DNA from: Phycisphaerales bacterium
Lineage (GTDB): Bacteria > Planctomycetota > Phycisphaerae > Phycisphaerales > UBA1924
Length of the DNA stretch: 53,000 bases
Reading direction: 5' to 3'
Assembly: GCA_022072615.1 (NCBI GenBank)
Contig: JAJVHS010000013.1
Coordinates: 1 to 53,000 of the forward strand
Part shown: positions 43,917 through 52,184 of the stretch, piece by piece
Layout: the number at the start of each line of letters is the position of its first letter
Numbering within the stretch: the stretch's first letter is position 1
Notes under the pieces: model-generated
What the model was told of the DNA's origin: nothing
What the model saw: only the letters and a program-made list of their open reading frames with translations
Databases searched by the model: none
Made by a program: the position numbers and the translations under genes

Positions 43917-44672
43917 ATGGATGTCGCCGTCTACAACATCCAGGGCAGTCAGGTCGGCACGCTGACCATCGATCCCAAGACCCTGGGCGAAGACATCAAT
44001 GCTCCCCTGATCAAGCAGGCGTACGTGATGTACCACGCCAACCTGCGCCAGGGTTCGAGCAAGACGCTCAACCGCGGCAACGTGGAAGGGTCCACCAAGA
44101 AGCTGTACAAGCAGAAGGGCACCGGCAACGCCCGTCACGGCGACCGCAAGGTCAACATCTTCAAGGGCGGTGGCCACGGCCACTCCAAGAAGCGGACCCG
44201 CGACGACTTCCGCCTGACCATGCCCAAGAAGATGCGCCGCCGGGCCAACCGCAACGCCTTCCTGGCCAAGCTCGTGGACAACGAGGTCCGCGTCATCGAC
44301 AACCTGTCGTTCAGCTCGCCCAGGACCCGCGACTTCCGCACCTTCCTGGACGCGGTCAAGATCGACGCCAGCGCGCTGGTGGCCCTGTCGATGGACGAGA
44401 GCCGGGCCAACAACACGCGGCTGTCGGCCAGGAACCTCGACGGCGTCTCGCTGTGCCGGGCCGACCAGCTCAACTGCTTCGACATGCTCAATCACCGCTA
44501 CCTGGTGATCGGGCGCGACGACCTCGAAGCGTGGCTCAAGGGCCCGCAGTCGCAGACGGGCAAGGACGCCAAGATCACCCCCCTGGGCCGCGCCCCCGCG
44601 AGCGCCCAGGCACCCAAGGCGGCCAGGCCGGAGAAGACCGAGAAGCCCCGCAAGACCAAGGCGGCCAAGTAA
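43917..44672 (+). CDS. rplD: Ribosomal protein L4
   Basis: 251 residues from ATG 43917 behind GAGGAA, longer than the usual 200-210 owing to a Lys/Ala/Pro-rich tail of about 35 residues (ARPEKTEKPRKTKAAK). The conserved loop TKKLYKQKGTGNARHGDRKVNIFKGGGHGHS reaches the exit tunnel. FLAKLVDNEVRVIDNLSF and LSARNLDGVSL belong to the globular domain. The frame is open upstream to 43641, but that part is Arg-rich, non-family and without a ribosome binding site. Confidence 0.95.
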   Translation: MDVAVYNIQGSQVGTLTIDPKTLGEDINAPLIKQAYVMYHANLRQGSSKTLNRGNVEGSTKKLYKQKGTGNARHGDRKVNIFKGGGHGHSKKRTRDDFRLTMPKKMRRRANRNAFLAKLVDNEVRVIDNLSFSSPRTRDFRTFLDAVKIDASALVALSMDESRANNTRLSARNLDGVSLCRADQLNCFDMLNHRYLVIGRDDLEAWLKGPQSQTGKDAKITPLGRAPASAQAPKAARPEKTEKPRKTKAAK

Positions 44673-44708
44673 CGCAGCACCCACGCGATCGATCAAGAGG
44701 CAACAGCC

Positions 44709-44984
44709 ATGCAGGCGCACGACATCATCAAGAAGCCGCTGCTCAGCGAGAAGAACACCCAGGCCCAGGAAGTGGGCCGATACAGCTTCCTCGTTGACCG
44801 CAAGGCGAGCAAGGACGAGATCGCGGCGGCGGTTCACGCCCTGTACAAGGTCGACGTCGAGCAGGTCAACACGCAGGTCCGCAAGGGCAAGATGCGGCGC
44901 ATGCGGGTCGGGCTGATCCGCGAGGCCGACACCAAGAAGGCGACCGTCCGGCTCAAGGCCGGCCAGGTCATCGAGCTGTTCTAA
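44709..44984 (+). CDS. rplW: Ribosomal protein L23
   Basis: 91 residues, normal length. HDIIKKPLLSEKNTQAQE, YSFLVDRKASKDEIAAAVHALYKVDVEQVNT and KKATVRLKAGQVIELF match L23, which forms the docking site for trigger factor and SRP at the tunnel exit. It starts 36 bases after rplD behind AAGAGG. Confidence 0.97.
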   Translation: MQAHDIIKKPLLSEKNTQAQEVGRYSFLVDRKASKDEIAAAVHALYKVDVEQVNTQVRKGKMRRMRVGLIREADTKKATVRLKAGQVIELF

Positions 44985-45040
44985 GCGGCACAGACGGCAT
45001 CCACGGGCACTGGCAGAGACGAGAGAGCAGGAAGACGACC

Positions 45041-45898
45041 ATGGGAATCAGGATCTACAAGCCGACCAGCGCCGGACGCCGCAACGCGTCGGTGAACACG
45101 CACGAGGAAGTGACCAAGAAGTCGCCCGAGCGTTCCCTCACCAAGCCGCTGTACAAGACCGGCGGGCGCAACCACCACGGTGTGATCACCTCCCGCGGCC
45201 GCGGCGGCGGCGCCAAGCGCCTGTACCGCATGGTCGATTTCGACCGCCGCGACCGCGACGGCGTCGAGGGCAAGGTCGTCGGCATCGAGTACGACCCCAA
45301 CCGGTCGTGCCACATCGCGCTGATCGAGTACACCGACGGCGTCAAGCGGTACATCATCGCCCCCAACGGCCTGCGGGACGGGCAGACGGTCCTCAGCTCG
45401 CGTGACGCGGCGGTCGAGCCTTCGGTCGGCAACTGCATGCCGCTGAAGTTCGTCCCCACGGGCCTGGAAGTCCACTGCGTGGAGCTGATCCCCGGCCGCG
45501 GCGGCCAGATCTGCCGGTCGGCGGGCTCCTTCGCCCGGCTCACCAACCGCGAGGGCGATTACGCCACGCTGGTGATGCCGTCCGGCGAAGTGCGCCGCGT
45601 GCACATCGACTGCCGGGCGACCATCGGCCAGGTCGGCAACCCCGACCACGCGCTGCGGCAGCTCGGCAAGGCGGGCCTGACCCGCCACAAGGGCCGCCGT
45701 CCGATCACCCGCGGCATCGCCAAGAGCCACCACGCCCACCCGCTGGGCGGCGGTTCGGGCCGGTCCAAGGGCAACCGCCCGCCGTGCGGACCGACCGGCG
45801 TGCTCGCCAAAGGCGGGCCGACGCGCAACAAGAAGAAGCACTCGACCAAGATGATCATCCGCCGGCGCGTGAGCTCGCGGTACGGCGTTCTGAAGTAA
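45041..45898 (+). CDS. rplB: Ribosomal protein L2
   Basis: 285 residues, near the usual 275. GIRIYKPTSAGRRNASVN, GRNHHGVITSRGRGGGAKRLYR, IPGRGGQICRSAGSFARLTNREGDYA and the C-terminal HPLGGGSGRSKGNRPP loop (including the conserved His near the peptidyl transferase centre) identify L2. The 56-base spacer before it carries the AGGAAGA ribosome binding site. Confidence 0.98.
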   Translation: MGIRIYKPTSAGRRNASVNTHEEVTKKSPERSLTKPLYKTGGRNHHGVITSRGRGGGAKRLYRMVDFDRRDRDGVEGKVVGIEYDPNRSCHIALIEYTDGVKRYIIAPNGLRDGQTVLSSRDAAVEPSVGNCMPLKFVPTGLEVHCVELIPGRGGQICRSAGSFARLTNREGDYATLVMPSGEVRRVHIDCRATIGQVGNPDHALRQLGKAGLTRHKGRRPITRGIAKSHHAHPLGGGSGRSKGNRPPCGPTGVLAKGGPTRNKKKHSTKMIIRRRVSSRYGVLK

Positions 45899-45945
45899 GC
45901 AGGTATCAGGCATCGGATCTGAACGCAGGGCACTAGGAAAGAACC

Positions 45946-46260
45946 ATGGGACGCAGCCAGAAGAAAGGCCCGTACGTCGACGAGAGGCTCTACCGCAGGG
46001 TGGAGAACCTCAACGCGACGCGCAAGAAGGAAGCCCTCAAGACGTGGGCCCGCCGGTGCACGATCGTGCCCGAGTTCGTGGGCCACACGTTCAAGGTGCA
46101 CAACGGCCGCGCGTTCATCGACGTGTTCGTGACCGAGGACATGGTCGGCCACAAGCTCGGCGAGTTCAGCATCAGCCGGACGTTCCGCGGGCACACCAAC
46201 AAGAAGGAAGGCCTCGACGCCGGCGAGAAGTCGGCGGCTCCGGCGCCCGTCAAGAAGTAA
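45946..46260 (+). CDS. rpsS: Ribosomal protein S19
   Basis: 104 residues, slightly longer than usual because of a Lys/Ala/Pro tail. [42 protein letters not shown] and [24 protein letters not shown] are S19 landmarks. It is a 30S head protein that contacts S13 and the A-site tRNA region. It starts 47 bases after rplB. Confidence 0.97.
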   Translation: MGRSQKKGPYVDERLYRRVENLNATRKKEALKTWARRCTIVPEFVGHTFKVHNGRAFIDVFVTEDMVGHKLGEFSISRTFRGHTNKKEGLDAGEKSAAPAPVKK

Positions 46261-46321
46261 CCCCGCTCTCCAGACTCCACCGGGCGCCCGCAGCGGCGCA
46301 CGCAGACAGAGGACGCGAACC

Positions 46322-46900
46322 GTGAAACTGCGGCACGAAAGACTGAAGGAACTGGCACACGCCAAGAACGTGACGCGCGAGCAGCTCGCCGCCGCCCTGG
46401 TGCGCCCGGGCCTCAACGAAGAGGACGCTCTGCGGGCGGTCAACAACTGGCTCGTGGGCCGCGACCATCCGCGCTGCCGCGCCGGCGACATCGCCAAGCT
46501 CGCGGCCGCGGTGGGCGTGCCGACGCGCGAGGTGGCCAGGTTCGTCAGCAAGGTCCGTCACCACCGCGGGAGCCCGCGCAAGGCCCGCCTGCTGGCGGAC
46601 CTGATCCGCGGCCAGAGCGTGGAGAAGGCCCTCAACCTGCTCGGCTTCAACACCAAGCGGGCGGCCGTCAACATCCGCAAGTGCCTCTCGGCGGCGATCG
46701 CCGAGGCGCAGACGGTGGAGGCCGACGAGGGCAAGCTGTTCGTGTCGATCAGCACGGTGGACGAGGGGCCCCGCATGAAGCGGTTCCAGCCCAAGGACCG
46801 CGGCCGTGCCCACAAGATCATCAAGGCGTTCAGCCACATCACCGTCGGCGTCGAGGAGCGGGCTCCGCGCAAGAGCCGCAAGGTCGCCCAGAAGGCCTGA
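46322..46900 (+). CDS. rplV: Ribosomal protein L22 with an N-terminal HTH-like domain
   Basis: 192 residues, about 75 more than ordinary L22. Residues about 72-190 are L22 (VSKVRHHRGSPRKARLLADLIRGQ, the tunnel-lining beta hairpin region, FVDEGP-like VDEGPRMKRFQPKDRGRAHKI and SHITVGVEE). Residues 1-70 form a helical segment resembling an XRE/Cro HTH: RLKELAHAKNVTREQLAAAL, then NNWLVGRDHPRC and GDIAKLAAAVGVPTREVARF. It starts at GTG 46322 behind AGAGGA, with only 61 bases after rpsS, so the extension is the true N-terminus. The extra domain could bind rRNA or, speculatively, act in regulation. No frameshift joins the two parts. Confidence 0.92.
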   Translation: MKLRHERLKELAHAKNVTREQLAAALVRPGLNEEDALRAVNNWLVGRDHPRCRAGDIAKLAAAVGVPTREVARFVSKVRHHRGSPRKARLLADLIRGQSVEKALNLLGFNTKRAAVNIRKCLSAAIAEAQTVEADEGKLFVSISTVDEGPRMKRFQPKDRGRAHKIIKAFSHITVGVEERAPRKSRKVAQKA

Positions 46901-46913
46901 GAAGAAGAACACC

Positions 46914-47615
46914 ATGGGACAGAAGACGCATCCATTCGGTCTGAGGCTCGGCATCACGGAGGCGCACCGGTCGCGCTGGTACGCGCCCAAGGCGCTGTTC
47001 GGCGAGCTGCTCGTCGAAGACCAGAAGATCCGCAAGTTCCTCGACAAGCGCCTCAACCGCCGCCCGCCCAGCGCGATGGTGTCGGACATCCACATCGAGC
47101 GCACCCGCGAGGAGCTCAAGATCATCATCAAGACCGCCCGCCCCGGGCTGGTGATCGGCCCCAAGGGCGCCGAGGTCGAGCGCATCACCGAAGAGCTCCA
47201 GTACATGACCGGCCGGAAGGTCGCGATCTCGATCCTCGAGATCAAGAACCCCGACCTCGACGCGCAGCTGATCGCCGAGGCGGTCGCCGAGCAGCTCGTC
47301 AAGCGGGCGAGCTTCCGAAAGGCCGCCAAGATGAAGGCCGACGCGGCGATGGCGTCGGGCGCCCAGGGCGTGAAGATCCAGCTCGCCGGCCGCCTGGGCG
47401 GCGCCGAGATGTCGCGCTACCTGGACATCCGCCTGGGGTCGCTGCCCCTCTCGACGCTCCAGGCCCGCATCGAGTACGGCCTGGCCGAGGCCTTCACGAC
47501 CTACGGCGCCATCGGCGTCCAGGTGTGGGTCTACAAGGGCCTGTACACGACCGAACGGACGGAAGAGGAATCCAACGCGGCCGGCGGCCGAGCCCGCGCC
47601 CGCGGTCGCAGGTAA
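46914..47615 (+). CDS. rpsC: Ribosomal protein S3
   Basis: 233 residues, usual length. MGQKTHPFGLRLGITEAHRSRWYA, the KH domain RPGLVIGPKGAEVERITEEL, and GVKIQLAGRLGGAEMSR and ITTYG-like FTTYGAIGVQVWVYKG segments mark S3. A short Arg/Gly-rich tail ends it. It lies 13 bases after rplV and forms part of the mRNA entry channel. Confidence 0.97.
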   Translation: MGQKTHPFGLRLGITEAHRSRWYAPKALFGELLVEDQKIRKFLDKRLNRRPPSAMVSDIHIERTREELKIIIKTARPGLVIGPKGAEVERITEELQYMTGRKVAISILEIKNPDLDAQLIAEAVAEQLVKRASFRKAAKMKADAAMASGAQGVKIQLAGRLGGAEMSRYLDIRLGSLPLSTLQARIEYGLAEAFTTYGAIGVQVWVYKGLYTTERTEEESNAAGGRARARGRR

Positions 47616-47677
47616 GTGTGTTGAGTGTGACCAGTGCCGAGTGCCCGGTGCCTCGAGCCTGTTTTCAGAGGTGACGC

Positions 47678-48097
47678 ATGGCGTTGATGCCCAAACGAGT
47701 GAAGTACCGCAAGGAGATGCGCCGGGTCCGCGACCGCAAGGCGACCAAGGGCAACTACGTCGCGTACGGCGACTACGGCCTGCAGGCGCTGGAAGGGTGC
47801 TGGCTGAAGGCGACGCAGATCGAGGCCGGCCGCGTGGCCGCCATGCACTTCGTCAAGCGCGAGGGCAAGCTCTTCATCCGCGTCTTCCCCGACAAGCCGA
47901 TCTCCAAGAAGCCGCTGGAAACCCGAATGGGCACCGGCAAGGCGGACGTGGATTACTGGGCGGCCCGCGTGAAGGCCGGCACCATGCTCTTCGAGATGGC
48001 GGGCGTCACCGAGCAGGTCGCCAAGGCCGCCCTGGTGCGCGTCGCGATGAAGATGCCCGTCCGGTGCCGCTTCGTCGGCCGCCGCGTGCGGGTGTGA
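47678..48097 (+). CDS. rplP: Ribosomal protein L16
   Basis: 139 residues, usual length. [24 protein letters not shown], the Arg-loop region [41 protein letters not shown], and [19 protein letters not shown] are characteristic. It sits near the A site of the 50S subunit. AGAGGTGA precedes the ATG at 47678. Confidence 0.97.
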   Translation: MALMPKRVKYRKEMRRVRDRKATKGNYVAYGDYGLQALEGCWLKATQIEAGRVAAMHFVKREGKLFIRVFPDKPISKKPLETRMGTGKADVDYWAARVKAGTMLFEMAGVTEQVAKAALVRVAMKMPVRCRFVGRRVRV

Positions 48098-48138
48098 GTG
48101 CGGGACAGGTTCAGCGGACTTTGCAAGGGATACGACCC

Positions 48139-48339
48139 ATGAACGGCAAGGAAGTAAGGGCACTGCGGGACGAGGAGATCAAGGTGGAGCTGGAGCGCCA
48201 GCGCGCCAAGCTCTTCCAGCTCCGCTCGCAGGCCGTGACCGAGAAGGTCGAGAACACGGCGCAGTTCAAGTCTGTCCGGCGGGACATCGCCCGGCTCCTC
48301 ACCGAGCGCCGGTCGCGTCAGGCCGGGGCCAAGGCGTAA
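48139..48339 (+). CDS. rpmC: Ribosomal protein L29
   Basis: 66 residues, normal. NGKEVRALRDEEIKVELERQRAKLFQLRSQ and FKSVRRDIARLLTERRSRQ give the two-helix L29 fold at the tunnel exit. It starts 41 bases after rplP and precedes a 98-base spacer. Confidence 0.95.
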   Translation: MNGKEVRALRDEEIKVELERQRAKLFQLRSQAVTEKVENTAQFKSVRRDIARLLTERRSRQAGAKA

Positions 48340-48437
48340 GCGCGGCGGAGAACCGGACCCCAGGAACAGGACCGAGCAACCAGGTCACCAGCACACGACG
48401 GGCGGGCCCCGGCCGCCAGGAAAGACAGAGCCGATCG

Positions 48438-48800
48438 ATGACGACAAGCACCAAGCCAGCCAGCAGCGACAAGAACACCGCCTCCCCCAAGGGAACGCGG
48501 ATCGGCGTGGTCGAGACCGACGTGCGCAACAAGACCCGCAAGGTCGTGGTGGCGTACATGGCGATGCACTCCAAGTACGGCAAGTTCATCCGCCAGCGGA
48601 CGGTGCTCCACGTCCACGACGAGAACAACGAGTCGCGCGTCGGCGACCTGGTCGAGGTGGCCCAGTGCCGCCCGATCAGCAAGACCAAGACGTGGAAGCT
48701 GGTCCGCATCGTCGAGAAGCGCTCGGAGCTGGCGGCGGCGCTGGCCAGCGCCAAGTCGATCGGCGAGGCCCAGGCGGCCGAGGACGACGCCAAGAACTAA
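48438..48800 (+). CDS. rpsQ: Ribosomal protein S17
   Basis: 120 residues, longer than the usual 80-90: a Ser/Thr/Lys-rich N-terminus of about 18 residues and an Ala-rich helical C-terminus (SELAAALASAKSIGEAQAAEDD) flank the core. TRIGVVETDVRNKTRKVVVAY, KYGKFIRQRTVLHVHDENNESRVGDLVEV and RPISKTKTWKLVRIVE are the OB-fold of S17, a primary 16S rRNA binder. Confidence 0.95.
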   Translation: MTTSTKPASSDKNTASPKGTRIGVVETDVRNKTRKVVVAYMAMHSKYGKFIRQRTVLHVHDENNESRVGDLVEVAQCRPISKTKTWKLVRIVEKRSELAAALASAKSIGEAQAAEDDAKN

Positions 48801-48863
48801 CCAGCACGCATCGGCCGACAGGACCGGGCGGACGCCCGGCGGCTCCAACGGATCGGATCAGTC

Positions 48864-49250
48864 ATGCTCCAGCAAGAAACCAGGTGCGAAGTCGCGGATA
48901 ACTCGGGGGCGAAGATCGCCTACGTGATCCGCGTGTACGGCGGGTCGACCGGCAGCGGCAAGTTCACGCGGCGCATGGCCGGCGTGGGCGACCGCGTCTT
49001 CGTGTCGATCAAGAAGGCCCTCCCGGGCGCGGACGTCAAGCCGGGCGACAAGTCCAAGGCCGTCGTCGTCCGCACCACCAAGGCGACCCGCCGCCCCGAC
49101 GGCTCGTACGTCAAGTTCGATTCCAACGCCGTGGTGCTCATCCAGGACGACGGCAACCCCAAGGGGACGCGCATCTTCGGGCCCGTGGCCCGCGAGCTGC
49201 GCGACAAGAACTACATGAAGATCGTGTCTCTGGCTTCGGAGGTGGTCTGA
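48864..49250 (+). CDS. rplN: Ribosomal protein L14
   Basis: 128 residues, about the usual 122. [72 protein letters not shown] and [15 protein letters not shown] are the family landmarks. It is the first gene of the spc part of the cluster and contacts the 30S subunit through a bridge. The rplX ATG follows one base after its stop. Confidence 0.97.
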   Translation: MLQQETRCEVADNSGAKIAYVIRVYGGSTGSGKFTRRMAGVGDRVFVSIKKALPGADVKPGDKSKAVVVRTTKATRRPDGSYVKFDSNAVVLIQDDGNPKGTRIFGPVARELRDKNYMKIVSLASEVV

Positions 49251-49251
49251 C

Positions 49252-49590
49252 ATGCCCGCACACGTACGCAAAGGCGACCAGGTGATGATCACCAGCGGCT
49301 CGCTCAAGGGCCGCATCGGCGAGGTGCTGCGGGTGATCCCCGATCGCCAGCAGGTGATCATCAAGGGTCTCAACCTCCGCACCAAGAACCTGCGGCCCAC
49401 CCAGCGCAACCCGCAGGGCGGCGTCATCACCAAGGAGGCTCCCCTGCATATGAGCAAGGTGAGCCCGGTGGTGGACGGCAAGGCCGTCCGCGTCGGCTTC
49501 CGCTCCGAGAAGGACGGCAGCAAGGTGCGCGTGGCCCGTCACGGCGGCAAGGAACTCAAGGTGCTCGGCGTGGTCCGGAAGGCTCAGTAA
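49252..49590 (+). CDS. rplX: Ribosomal protein L24
   Basis: 112 residues. The KOW motif region VRKGDQVMITSGSLKGRIGEVLRVIPDRQQVIIKGLNLRTKN and QGGVITKEAPLHMSKVSPV match L24, an assembly initiator of the 50S subunit. It is one base downstream of rplN. Confidence 0.97.
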   Translation: MPAHVRKGDQVMITSGSLKGRIGEVLRVIPDRQQVIIKGLNLRTKNLRPTQRNPQGGVITKEAPLHMSKVSPVVDGKAVRVGFRSEKDGSKVRVARHGGKELKVLGVVRKAQ

Positions 49591-49649
49591 CGGTTCATTG
49601 ACCGCCCGGGGTTGATCCCGCGGCGGCGAAGATTCAGCGAGTGTGACCC

Positions 49650-50363
49650 ATGGCGAAGGACGCGGAAAAGAAGGAAGGCAAGCCCCAGGGCGGCAAGGCC
49701 CCCGAGGGCAAGGCCGAGCACAAGGGCAACAAGCCCGACAAGGCCCACAAGGCCAAGAAGGGCCACGAAGAGGCCCCGGAGGACACCGGGCCCAAGGTCC
49801 CGCCGCGCCTCAAGGTCGCCTACGAGACCAAGGTCCGCGAGGGCCTGAAGGTCAAGCACGGCATCGGCAACCCCATGCAGATGCCGCGCCTCCAGAAGAT
49901 CGTCGTGAACATCAACATGGGCCGGCACCTGGAGGGGTCCAAGATCCCCCCGCACGTCAAGCAGCAGGTCCTCGACACCCTGGTGACGGTCACCGGCCAG
50001 AAGCCCATCGTGATCCGGGCCCGCAAGAGCGTCTCGAACTTCAAGCTCCGCGCGGGGTTCGAGAGCTCGGCGATGGTCACCATGCGGCGCGAGCGCATGT
50101 GGCACTTCCTCGACCGGCTCATCAACCTGGCGACGCCGCGAATCAAGGACTTCCGCGGCCTCCCGGACAAGGCGTTCGACCGCCAGGGCAACTACTCCTT
50201 CGGCGTGACCGAGCAGGGCATCTTCCCCGAGATCAACATGGCCGAGGCCCAGTTCACCCACGGCATGCACATCAACTGCGTGTTCAGCAACTCCAGCCCC
50301 AAGCTCAGCCGCTACGTGCTGGAGGAACTGGGGATGCCGTTCCGCAAGCCGGATCAGAAGTAA
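49650..50363 (+). CDS. rplE: Ribosomal protein L5 with basic N-terminal extension
   Basis: 237 residues, roughly 55 more than the usual 180. The first 48 residues are almost only Lys, Glu, Gly, Pro and Ala (EKKEGKPQGGKAPEGKAEHK and similar) and should be disordered. The L5 core follows: MPRLQKIVVNINMG, GQKPIVIRARKSVSNFKLRAG, MWHFLDRLINLATPRIKDFRG and NYSFGVTEQGIFPEI. It contacts 5S rRNA and the P-site tRNA. The ATG at 49650 has a weak ribosome binding site; an internal start is possible but none is better placed. Confidence 0.95.
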   Translation: MAKDAEKKEGKPQGGKAPEGKAEHKGNKPDKAHKAKKGHEEAPEDTGPKVPPRLKVAYETKVREGLKVKHGIGNPMQMPRLQKIVVNINMGRHLEGSKIPPHVKQQVLDTLVTVTGQKPIVIRARKSVSNFKLRAGFESSAMVTMRRERMWHFLDRLINLATPRIKDFRGLPDKAFDRQGNYSFGVTEQGIFPEINMAEAQFTHGMHINCVFSNSSPKLSRYVLEELGMPFRKPDQK

Positions 50364-50431
50364 GAGCCAGTCGGTAGGAAGCAGAAAGACAGTCGGGGCC
50401 GGACGGACCGGACCCCGAGGAGCAACGGACG

Positions 50432-50617
50432 ATGGCGACCAAGGCACAGACGGCAAAGTCCCGGCGCAAGCCCAAGTACAGCACGCGGATCGTTCGGCGG
50501 TGCGAACTGACGGGCCGTCCCCGCGGCGTGTACCGCAAGTTCCGCATCAGCCGCATCATGCTGCGCAAGCTGGCCCTCGAGGGCAAGATCCCGGGCATGC
50601 GCAAGGCGAGCTGGTAA
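50432..50617 (+). CDS. rpsN: Ribosomal protein S14, short form without the zinc site
   Basis: 61 residues, the length of the zinc-ribbon (C+) S14. KRKPK-like [52 protein letters not shown] matches the short family across its length when taken in pieces: [25 protein letters not shown]. Of the four zinc cysteines only C24 remains; positions 27, 40 and 43 are Thr, Ser and Met. It therefore cannot bind zinc in the usual way. It starts behind GAGGAGCAA and is the only S14 in the window. Confidence 0.95.
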   Translation: MATKAQTAKSRRKPKYSTRIVRRCELTGRPRGVYRKFRISRIMLRKLALEGKIPGMRKASW

Positions 50618-50686
50618 AGGCACAAGACGTCGGGCAACGAGCACCAGGCAACGCAAGACAGACGTAGGCGAAGCGAGAACCAGACG

Positions 50687-51085
50687 ATGGCGATCAACGA
50701 CCCAATCGCGGACATGCTGACCCGGATCCGCAACGGCGTGCGCAACCGCGCTAAGACCGTCACCTGCCTCAACAGCAAGGTGTGCCGCGGCATCGCGGCG
50801 GTGCTGCGCGACGAGGGCTACATCGACGGCTTCGACGTCGTCGACGACGGCCGCCAGGGGCAGCTCAAGCTCAAGATCCGTTTCGGCCCCGGAGGCCAGC
50901 CGGTCCTCCGCAGGCTGACGCGCGAGAGCCGCGTCGGCCGCCGCGTGTACCGCGGCGTCGAGGCGATCCCGGTCCCCCTCGGCGGGCTGGGAATCTCGAT
51001 CGTCTCCACCAGCAAGGGCGTTCTGAGCAACCGCAAGGCCAAGGAAGAGCGCGTCGGCGGCGAGCTCCTGTGCACGATCGAGTAA
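50687..51085 (+). CDS. rpsH: Ribosomal protein S8
   Basis: 132 residues, usual length. NDPIADMLTRIRNGVRNRAKTV at the N-terminus, LRRLTRESRVGRRVYRGVEAIP and the C-terminal LGISIVSTSKGVLSNRKAKEERVGGELLC are typical. S8 binds helix 21 of 16S rRNA and in E. coli is the repressor of the spc operon. It starts 69 bases after rpsN. Confidence 0.97.
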   Translation: MAINDPIADMLTRIRNGVRNRAKTVTCLNSKVCRGIAAVLRDEGYIDGFDVVDDGRQGQLKLKIRFGPGGQPVLRRLTRESRVGRRVYRGVEAIPVPLGGLGISIVSTSKGVLSNRKAKEERVGGELLCTIE

Positions 51086-51125
51086 CCAGACGAGCCAACG
51101 CACGAAGGTCAGAAGGAAACAGGCC

Positions 51126-51692
51126 ATGTCCAGGATCGGCAAGCAACCAGTGCAAGTCCCCGCCGGCGTGAAGGTCGCCGTCAAGGAGGGGCTTGTTCAC
51201 ATCGAGGGGCCCAAGGGCAAACTCACCCTCAAGACCAACCCCCACGTGAAGGTCACCTGGGCGGAGTCCGAGAAGCTGATCAAGTGCGAGATCGACCCCG
51301 CCAAGGTCGAGGATCGCAGGATCCGCGCGCTGTGGGGCTCCACCCGCGCCCACATCCGCAACATGATCGAGGGTGTCACCAAGGGCTACGAGAAGAACCT
51401 TCAGGTCGTCGGCACCGGCTGGTCGGCCGCCGTCATGGGCAAGAAGCTCAAGCTCACGGTTGGCTTCGCCAACTCCATCATGGTGACCATCCCCGACGGC
51501 GTCACCGTCGCCGTCGACAAGGCCCAGGGCGAAACGACCCCCATCAAGATCACCGGACCCGACCGCGGCGTCGTCGGAGAGTTCGCTTCCACGGTCCGCG
51601 CCAAGCGCAAGCCCGAGCCCTACAACGGCAAGGGCATCAAGTACGCCGAGGAAGTCATCAAGCGCAAGCAGGGCAAGCAGTTCGGTTCGTAA
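51126..51692 (+). CDS. rplF: Ribosomal protein L6
   Basis: 188 residues, slightly above the usual 177. [48 protein letters not shown] and the C-terminal [21 protein letters not shown] are L6 landmarks. It sits near the sarcin-ricin region of 23S rRNA. It starts behind GAAGGAAA, 40 bases after rpsH. Confidence 0.97.
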   Translation: MSRIGKQPVQVPAGVKVAVKEGLVHIEGPKGKLTLKTNPHVKVTWAESEKLIKCEIDPAKVEDRRIRALWGSTRAHIRNMIEGVTKGYEKNLQVVGTGWSAAVMGKKLKLTVGFANSIMVTIPDGVTVAVDKAQGETTPIKITGPDRGVVGEFASTVRAKRKPEPYNGKGIKYAEEVIKRKQGKQFGS

Positions 51693-51757
51693 GGCACGCC
51701 GCGGGTACGCGGCCGGGCCGACCGGCCCGGCGGTTCGAGGAAGAAGGTCACGAGACT

Positions 51758-52123
51758 ATGGACAAGCAGACCACCAAGGCCGTTCGCAGGACCCGGCGCC
51801 GCATCGGCATCCGCAAGCGCGTCGCCGGCACCCCCGACCGTCCCCGCCTGGCGGTGTACAAGTCGCTGATGCACATCCACGCGCAGGTCATCGACGACCT
51901 CGCGGGCAAGACCCTCGCGTCCGCGTCGTCCACCGAGAAGGACATCAAGTCCGGCGGCAAGACCGGCAACTCCGCGTCGGCCGCGGCCGTCGGCAGCAAG
52001 CTCGCCGAACGAGCCAGGGCCGCCGGCGTCTCCGACGTCGTCTTCGACCGCGGCGGTTTCAAGTATCACGGGCGCGTCAAGGCCCTGGGCGATGCGGCTC
52101 GCAAGGCCGGCCTCAAGTTCTGA
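51758..52123 (+). CDS. rplR: Ribosomal protein L18
   Basis: 121 residues, usual length. [38 protein letters not shown], then [41 protein letters not shown] form the 5S rRNA-binding protein L18. GAAGAAGG precedes the ATG at 51758. The in-frame open stretch upstream lies inside rplF and is not used. Confidence 0.97.
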   Translation: MDKQTTKAVRRTRRRIGIRKRVAGTPDRPRLAVYKSLMHIHAQVIDDLAGKTLASASSTEKDIKSGGKTGNSASAAAVGSKLAERARAAGVSDVVFDRGGFKYHGRVKALGDAARKAGLKF

Positions 52124-52184
52124 TCCACGCAGGGAACCACGTCACACCCACCGCGGCCCAGTCGGCCGCAGCGAGCACGAAGCA

